From Sabulitectum sp964386635 (lineage in GTDB: Bacteria; Fermentibacterota; Fermentibacteria; Fermentibacterales; JCC-6): a DNA stretch of 44,678 bases. The stretch spans positions 1-44,678 of the forward strand of contig CAYLRO010000025.1 in the NCBI GenBank assembly GCA_964386635.1. Reading direction: 5' to 3'. Numbering within the stretch: the first letter of the stretch is position 1; each line of letters starts with the position of its first letter. Positions 40,905 through 44,678 of this stretch are shown piece by piece. Under the pieces are notes generated by a model. It searched no databases. It saw nothing but the letters and a program-made list of their open reading frames with translations, and had not been told where the DNA came from. A program made the translations under genes and the position numbers.

Positions 40905-43661
40905 ATGGTTGAACGGATACTTGTGAGTGATGTTGGAAGCACTACTACAAAGCTGCTTCTTCTTGAACATGACGGTCACGTGTTCCGGTCACTGGGAAGC
41001 AGATCTGTAGGCACTACGGTTGAGAAGCCGGTTGAAGATGTGTGTGAAGGGTTTTTCAAAGGCGTAGAACAGCTATCCAGAGACACTGGAGTATCACTTC
41101 TGAATGAATCAGGCAGGTTATCAGTTCCCTTCCACACCACCAGTTCAGCTGGTGGTGGTCTGCAGATACTTGTTATTGCTCTTGCTTCTTCTGATTCCGG
41201 CGCCATTGCAGGCACAGTAGCCTATACTGCAGGTGGAGTGATTCTTGAATCCTTTGCCATTGACGACAACCTCCCCAGAGTTGAAAAGATCAGAAGAATG
41301 AAACATCTCTCTCCTGATCTTGTGGTTATGGCAGGAGGTTATGAAGACGGTGCTGTTGCCGGTGTGGTGAACATGGCGCAGCTTGTTGCAATCGCTCATC
41401 CAAAGCCGAAGTACGGTGGTGGAAAGCTGCCAATGGTTTTCTGTGGCAACACAAAAGCACGACCTTTTATTTCCGGGATGCTGCAGGAGCAATTTTCAAT
41501 ACATTTTGCTGACAATATTCGCCCCGACGGACTGAACTTCAATCTCAAACCTTCTGTTACCGAGGTTCACAGGCTCTTTATGGATCATGTGATGCAGATG
41601 GCCCCTGGTTATGCCCGACTGGCAGCAATGACTTCAAGTCCCATCATTCCCACTCCTGCCGGAGTTGAACGGATTCTTTCTCTTTATTCAAAAAAGGTAT
41701 CCGGGGATGTTGTTGTTGCTGACATGGGAGGTGCTACCACAGATATCTTCAGCCACATCAAGGGACATTTCCAGCGAACGGTTGCAGCAAACACCGGAAT
41801 GAGTTACAGCCTCTCCAATATTCTTCATGAGGCAGGCAGAGAGAGAGTCTTCGCCCACATTCCACATATTGACAGCGAAACAGCAGGGAACTGGGTTCTT
41901 AGTAAAACTCTCTTTCCCACAACCAACCCCGAATGCAATACATCAAAGGCAGTAGAGGGTGCCGCTGCGGCAGAGGGAATGCGCCTGGCATGGAGGCATC
42001 ACCTGGAGATCAGCTACATCAGCCAGAGAGTGGGATTCACAGAGAGAGTGAGAACCCTTGGCAGGTGCAAGTTTGATGAAGCCTTCAAGACTGTTCATGA
42101 TGACAAATTCAAGGTTTCAGAGATAGCAGTGCTGATTGGTGCCGGCGGTATAATGGCTTGCTCGGATCCCAGGAGGGTTGCCTGGATACTTGTCTCTGGA
42201 TTCAGACCAAAAGGAATAACACTTCTCATGGTGGACAAGCACTTCCAGAGTCCTCACATGGGAGTTCTTTCCGAGAAGTACCCGGAAGAAGCTCTGAAGT
42301 ACTGGGAAGAGGAGTGCCTTAAGCCTGTAGGAAGAGTATACGCACCGCTGAACAAGCAGAGGAAACTGCAGGTAGCAACACCTTCCGGAATTCTGACCGT
42401 GAAATCAGGAGAGGTTCTCTATCTGGAGAATTCAGAGGGAATTTCAATTCCAGGGCTGGACCTTCCTGAAGACCGCCTTCCTCTGATTATAGACTTGAGA
42501 TTCGGTGATGAATTGATTCCGATGGATTTCAGGAGAGAAGATAATGTGCAATATGATTCCATCCAGTTTCCAACCCGCGAGACACCGGATCCTGAGGCAG
42601 GGGATGTCTGCAGGGAATTTACTCTTTCATATCCTGGTGAGGTGAAGGTAACTCCAGGTGATGCTGTCAGCCCGGGTGATGTCCTGGGAGTGAACCGGCT
42701 GATCCCTCCCCGCATCTATTTCGTTGATGTTCACAGTGCCTTAGGGTACAACAGAACAGACCTGACTGTTGAAGCAATACTGAAGGGGATAACGGTCTCT
42801 CCCGGGGACAGAGTTTCCACAGGTGATAAAGTCTTCAGAATGAACAAGGGAAGCGGGATAACTTACCGCAGGTCTTCTGTAGAGAGTCCTGTAAGAGGAA
42901 TAGTCACTTCGATAACTTCGCCGGGCCTGATCATCATGAAGGAGATACAGGATTATGACGGAAAACCGCACTTTGTGAATGTTTCAAGGCTGCTTGGAGT
43001 AAAACCCAAGAAAATTGCTGGATACCTGAAGGTAAGAAAAGGAGAATTTGTTCAGAGGGGTCAGATTATAGCAATTGGTGATTCGTTCAAGACAATCCCT
43101 TCACCGACAACTGGAACTGTAATGAACATAGACAGGAAGACCGGTGTTGTAAGGATCCAGTATGTGCTGGAGCCTGTTTCTCTCTATTCACCAATGTCAG
43201 GTACAGTAAACAGTGTTGTGCCCGGCCTCTCAGCAGTTTTAAACTCATCAGGAGTGACAATCCCAGGAGTTGCTGGTTTTGGACCTGTCCGCTGGGGCGC
43301 CTTGAAAACAGGTGAACCTGAGAAGAACAGCATAATGCTTCTGAACGAACCGCTTTCCCAATCAATGGTGGAGAGTTTCTTAGAAGCCGGCGTTTCCGGT
43401 GTTATAGCACCATCCATCTCTTCTCTGACTCTTGTGGACTTTCTGGGAGGAGACCCGGGTGTTATTCTCACTGGAGATGAAAAGATTCCCTTTTCTGTTG
43501 TTATTCTAAGAGGAATTGGCAGTTGTCAGCTTGAAAAGGGTGTCTATACTGACCTGTTGAAGCTTGAAGGAAGCAACTGTATACTGTTTACTACAACAAG
43601 AATGAGAGCCGGCGTTGAGAGACCCATGGTTCTCATACAATCTGAATCAGGGGAGGATTAA
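40905..43661 (+). CDS. MutL/GlmL-family ATPase with long C-terminal carrier-like modules
   Basis: 918 aa, about twice the usual size. Residues 1 to about 480 match the GlmL/MutL family, ASKHA-fold ATPases linked to cobalamin-dependent glutamate mutase: VSDVGSTTTKLLLLEHDG, MAGGYEDGAVAGVVNMAQ, VVADMGGATTDIFS and GAGGIMACSDPRRVA. After about residue 485 come repeated beta-rich segments of lipoyl/biotinyl or barrel-sandwich type (KVTPGDAVSPGDVLGVN, VSPGDRVSTGDKVF, VRKGEFVQRGQIIAIGD), none with an obvious biotin Met-Lys-Met site. No mutase subunits are in the window. GAAAGGAATTCG precedes the ATG. Confidence 0.8.
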   Translation: MVERILVSDVGSTTTKLLLLEHDGHVFRSLGSRSVGTTVEKPVEDVCEGFFKGVEQLSRDTGVSLLNESGRLSVPFHTTSSAGGGLQILVIALASSDSGAIAGTVAYTAGGVILESFAIDDNLPRVEKIRRMKHLSPDLVVMAGGYEDGAVAGVVNMAQLVAIAHPKPKYGGGKLPMVFCGNTKARPFISGMLQEQFSIHFADNIRPDGLNFNLKPSVTEVHRLFMDHVMQMAPGYARLAAMTSSPIIPTPAGVERILSLYSKKVSGDVVVADMGGATTDIFSHIKGHFQRTVAANTGMSYSLSNILHEAGRERVFAHIPHIDSETAGNWVLSKTLFPTTNPECNTSKAVEGAAAAEGMRLAWRHHLEISYISQRVGFTERVRTLGRCKFDEAFKTVHDDKFKVSEIAVLIGAGGIMACSDPRRVAWILVSGFRPKGITLLMVDKHFQSPHMGVLSEKYPEEALKYWEEECLKPVGRVYAPLNKQRKLQVATPSGILTVKSGEVLYLENSEGISIPGLDLPEDRLPLIIDLRFGDELIPMDFRREDNVQYDSIQFPTRETPDPEAGDVCREFTLSYPGEVKVTPGDAVSPGDVLGVNRLIPPRIYFVDVHSALGYNRTDLTVEAILKGITVSPGDRVSTGDKVFRMNKGSGITYRRSSVESPVRGIVTSITSPGLIIMKEIQDYDGKPHFVNVSRLLGVKPKKIAGYLKVRKGEFVQRGQIIAIGDSFKTIPSPTTGTVMNIDRKTGVVRIQYVLEPVSLYSPMSGTVNSVVPGLSAVLNSSGVTIPGVAGFGPVRWGALKTGEPEKNSIMLLNEPLSQSMVESFLEAGVSGVIAPSISSLTLVDFLGGDPGVILTGDEKIPFSVVILRGIGSCQLEKGVYTDLLKLEGSNCILFTTTRMRAGVERPMVLIQSESGED

Positions 43662-43663
43662 GC

Positions 43664-43834
43664 ATGGTATGGGAGTGTCAGGCATGTAATTATGTTTATG
43701 ACAGCCGGAGGGGTGATCCTGACTCCGGAGTGCAGGCCGGTACCAGGTTTGAGGATCTGAATGAGAACTGGAAATGCCCTGTATGCGGTGTGGGAAAAGA
43801 ATTCTTTGAAGAAGTTTCAAAAACAGACGACTAA
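43664..43834 (+). CDS. Rubredoxin
   Basis: 56 aa, a complete rubredoxin with iron ligands C5, C8, C38 and C41 (WECQACNYVYD and WKCPVCGVGKEFF). It carries single electrons, typically in anaerobes to oxygen-reactive species reductases. GGAGG lies eight bases before the ATG; the start is two bases after the MutL-like stop, so the two are probably one transcript. Confidence 0.95.
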   Translation: MVWECQACNYVYDSRRGDPDSGVQAGTRFEDLNENWKCPVCGVGKEFFEEVSKTDD

Positions 43835-43877
43835 CTTATTAACTTACAACAGGATGACCCTGAACAGCGCTGCAGGG

Positions 43878-43906
43878 TTGACCAACCGTGAAAAAACCTG
43901 TAAATT
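43878..43906 (+). promoter_or_regulatory. Promoter of tRNA-Phe
   Basis: TTGACC (43878-43883), 17-base spacer, TAAATT (43901-43906); expected start near 43913, ten bases before the mature tRNA. Confidence 0.55.
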
Positions 43907-43922
43907 ACGGCTTACTTCCGGT

Positions 43923-43998
<76 letters not shown>

Positions 43999-44007
43999 TT
44001 TCTTTAT

Positions 44008-44046
44008 CCTTCGGAGGCGGTCTAACCGCTGAGCTGCCTGATCCCC
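44008..44046 (-). other. Possible tRNA 5'-half relic
   Basis: On the minus strand the segment reads like the first half of a tRNA: an acceptor-like start, then GCAGCTCAGCGGTTAGACC resembling a D-arm (one mismatch in the stem). The anticodon arm cannot be completed, so it is at best a fragment. It lies ten bases after tRNA-Phe on the opposite strand, which may mark an old insertion or rearrangement. Confidence 0.3.
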
Positions 44047-44258
44047 TCAATCTCCCCTGACAGATTTCCGGAACATGTTCTGCAACATTAGGGACTTTCT
44101 CTCTTGTCATCCATGGAGTTCGAATTCGCTTCGGGGTGCCAGAAGCCGATTCAAATACTTTTTCGCATACTGAACAGGTGATTGCCCATTGATTTGAAAG
44201 CGTAATAGATTTGCTTAGTAGTTATAGAGGAAACTTAAAATTGGATAGGGGGAGTTTA

Positions 44259-44645
44259 ATGAGATTGCTTTTCGCAGGGAAGCTGGTTGTTTATCTACTG
44301 ATAGTTGTCTTTCTCTTCCTCTCTTCCTGCTCTTCGTACTACTGGACATCCATTGATGCCGCGGATCTTGAGGTGGGAGATCAGGTTTATAAGGTAAGAA
44401 CACTCGTCGGAGAAACTGTTAATTTCAGAAGTCGTCCAAGATCATCAGGGGTTTTCAATGGTGAAGAGATTTGCGGTATTGACGAGAGCGGGAATGAATT
44501 GACCCTGGGACTTAATGAAGTTAGTGAGATTGAGATGGCTGCCTGGGATCCTGGAATGACTTACATTGTATATGGTAGCCTTGTCATCCTCACCGCCTTT
44601 TTAGTTGTTGAGTTGTGTAGCGAGGGTCCTGACCAGGCGTTTTAG
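44259..44645 (+). CDS. Small lipoprotein with C-terminal membrane segment
   Basis: 128 aa from ATG 44259 (GGGGGAG upstream). The signal (AGKLVVYLLIVVFLFLSSC) ends in a lipobox. A short beta-rich domain follows (LEVGDQVYKVRTLVGETVNF, LGLNEVSEIEM) that looks like a small SH3/Hfq-like barrel, then a hydrophobic helix near the end (YIVYGSLVILTAFLVVEL). An in-frame ATG at 44211 would add 16 residues before the signal and is rejected. Function unknown. Confidence 0.7.
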   Translation: MRLLFAGKLVVYLLIVVFLFLSSCSSYYWTSIDAADLEVGDQVYKVRTLVGETVNFRSRPRSSGVFNGEEICGIDESGNELTLGLNEVSEIEMAAWDPGMTYIVYGSLVILTAFLVVELCSEGPDQAF

Positions 44646-44678
44646 GCAGGTAGACCTGCTCAGTTCTAAGAGTATCCA

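Overview
The window carries a dense stretch of bacterial chromosome, read almost entirely on the + strand, with gene overlaps of 1-23 bases and strong Shine-Dalgarno sequences. Lipoproteins, an LpoB-type activator, beta-barrel-like proteins and RseP/UppS/CdsA point to a diderm (two-membrane) bacterium. The mix of widely conserved gene neighbourhoods with large exported proteins lacking close named relatives suggests an uncultured FCB-type lineage (my guess is Candidatus Fermentibacteria or a neighbour; the window cannot prove this). A run of exactly 100 N at 34864-34963 shows that this is a scaffold of two contigs.

Layout. 1-2464: end of an AIM24-like protein, tRNA-Ala(CGC) and a degenerate PP2C-like membrane protein. 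2511-5034: a large-type SRP RNA with Alu domain, then dnaX, ebfC, recR, the order also found in Bacillus. 5034-11207: pgsA, pgpA, cinA, thpR, a beta-propeller lipoprotein, recA, recX and an unknown gene. 11216-18832: a structured leader, rplM-rpsI, a second long leader hairpin, then rpsB-tsf-pyrH-frr-uppS-cdsA-dxr-rseP, linking translation, envelope lipid and isoprenoid synthesis and envelope proteolysis. 18834-24843: envelope genes: a small lipoprotein, a 946-residue metallopeptidase/propeller/barrel protein, a zinc-ribbon FGE-like protein, LpoB and a COG3014-like lipoprotein. 24821-31254: deoC, a possible minus-strand small membrane protein, pcrA/uvrD, a transaldolase-family gene, split transketolase and a serA-like dehydrogenase.

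31280-34969 is a tight four-gene cluster of unrecognised membrane proteins broken by the N gap. After the gap comes a looser, visibly more A+T-rich accessory region (35030-38400): two small lipoproteins, the remains of a radical-SAM peptide-modification locus (PqqD-like fragment, frameshifted radical SAM/SPASM fragment) and an apparently intact candidate precursor peptide with four C-x2-G repeats, followed by a second beta-propeller lipoprotein. An ABC exporter pair (minus strand), an outer-membrane-like protein, a very large MutL/GlmL-type ATPase with carrier-like C-terminal modules, a rubredoxin, tRNA-Phe(GAA), a possible tRNA relic and a last small lipoprotein close the window.

The best candidates for something new are the cysteine-repeat precursor with its decayed maturase, the four-gene membrane cluster, the two ribosomal-protein leaders and the peptidase-propeller-barrel protein placed where Escherichia has bamA.
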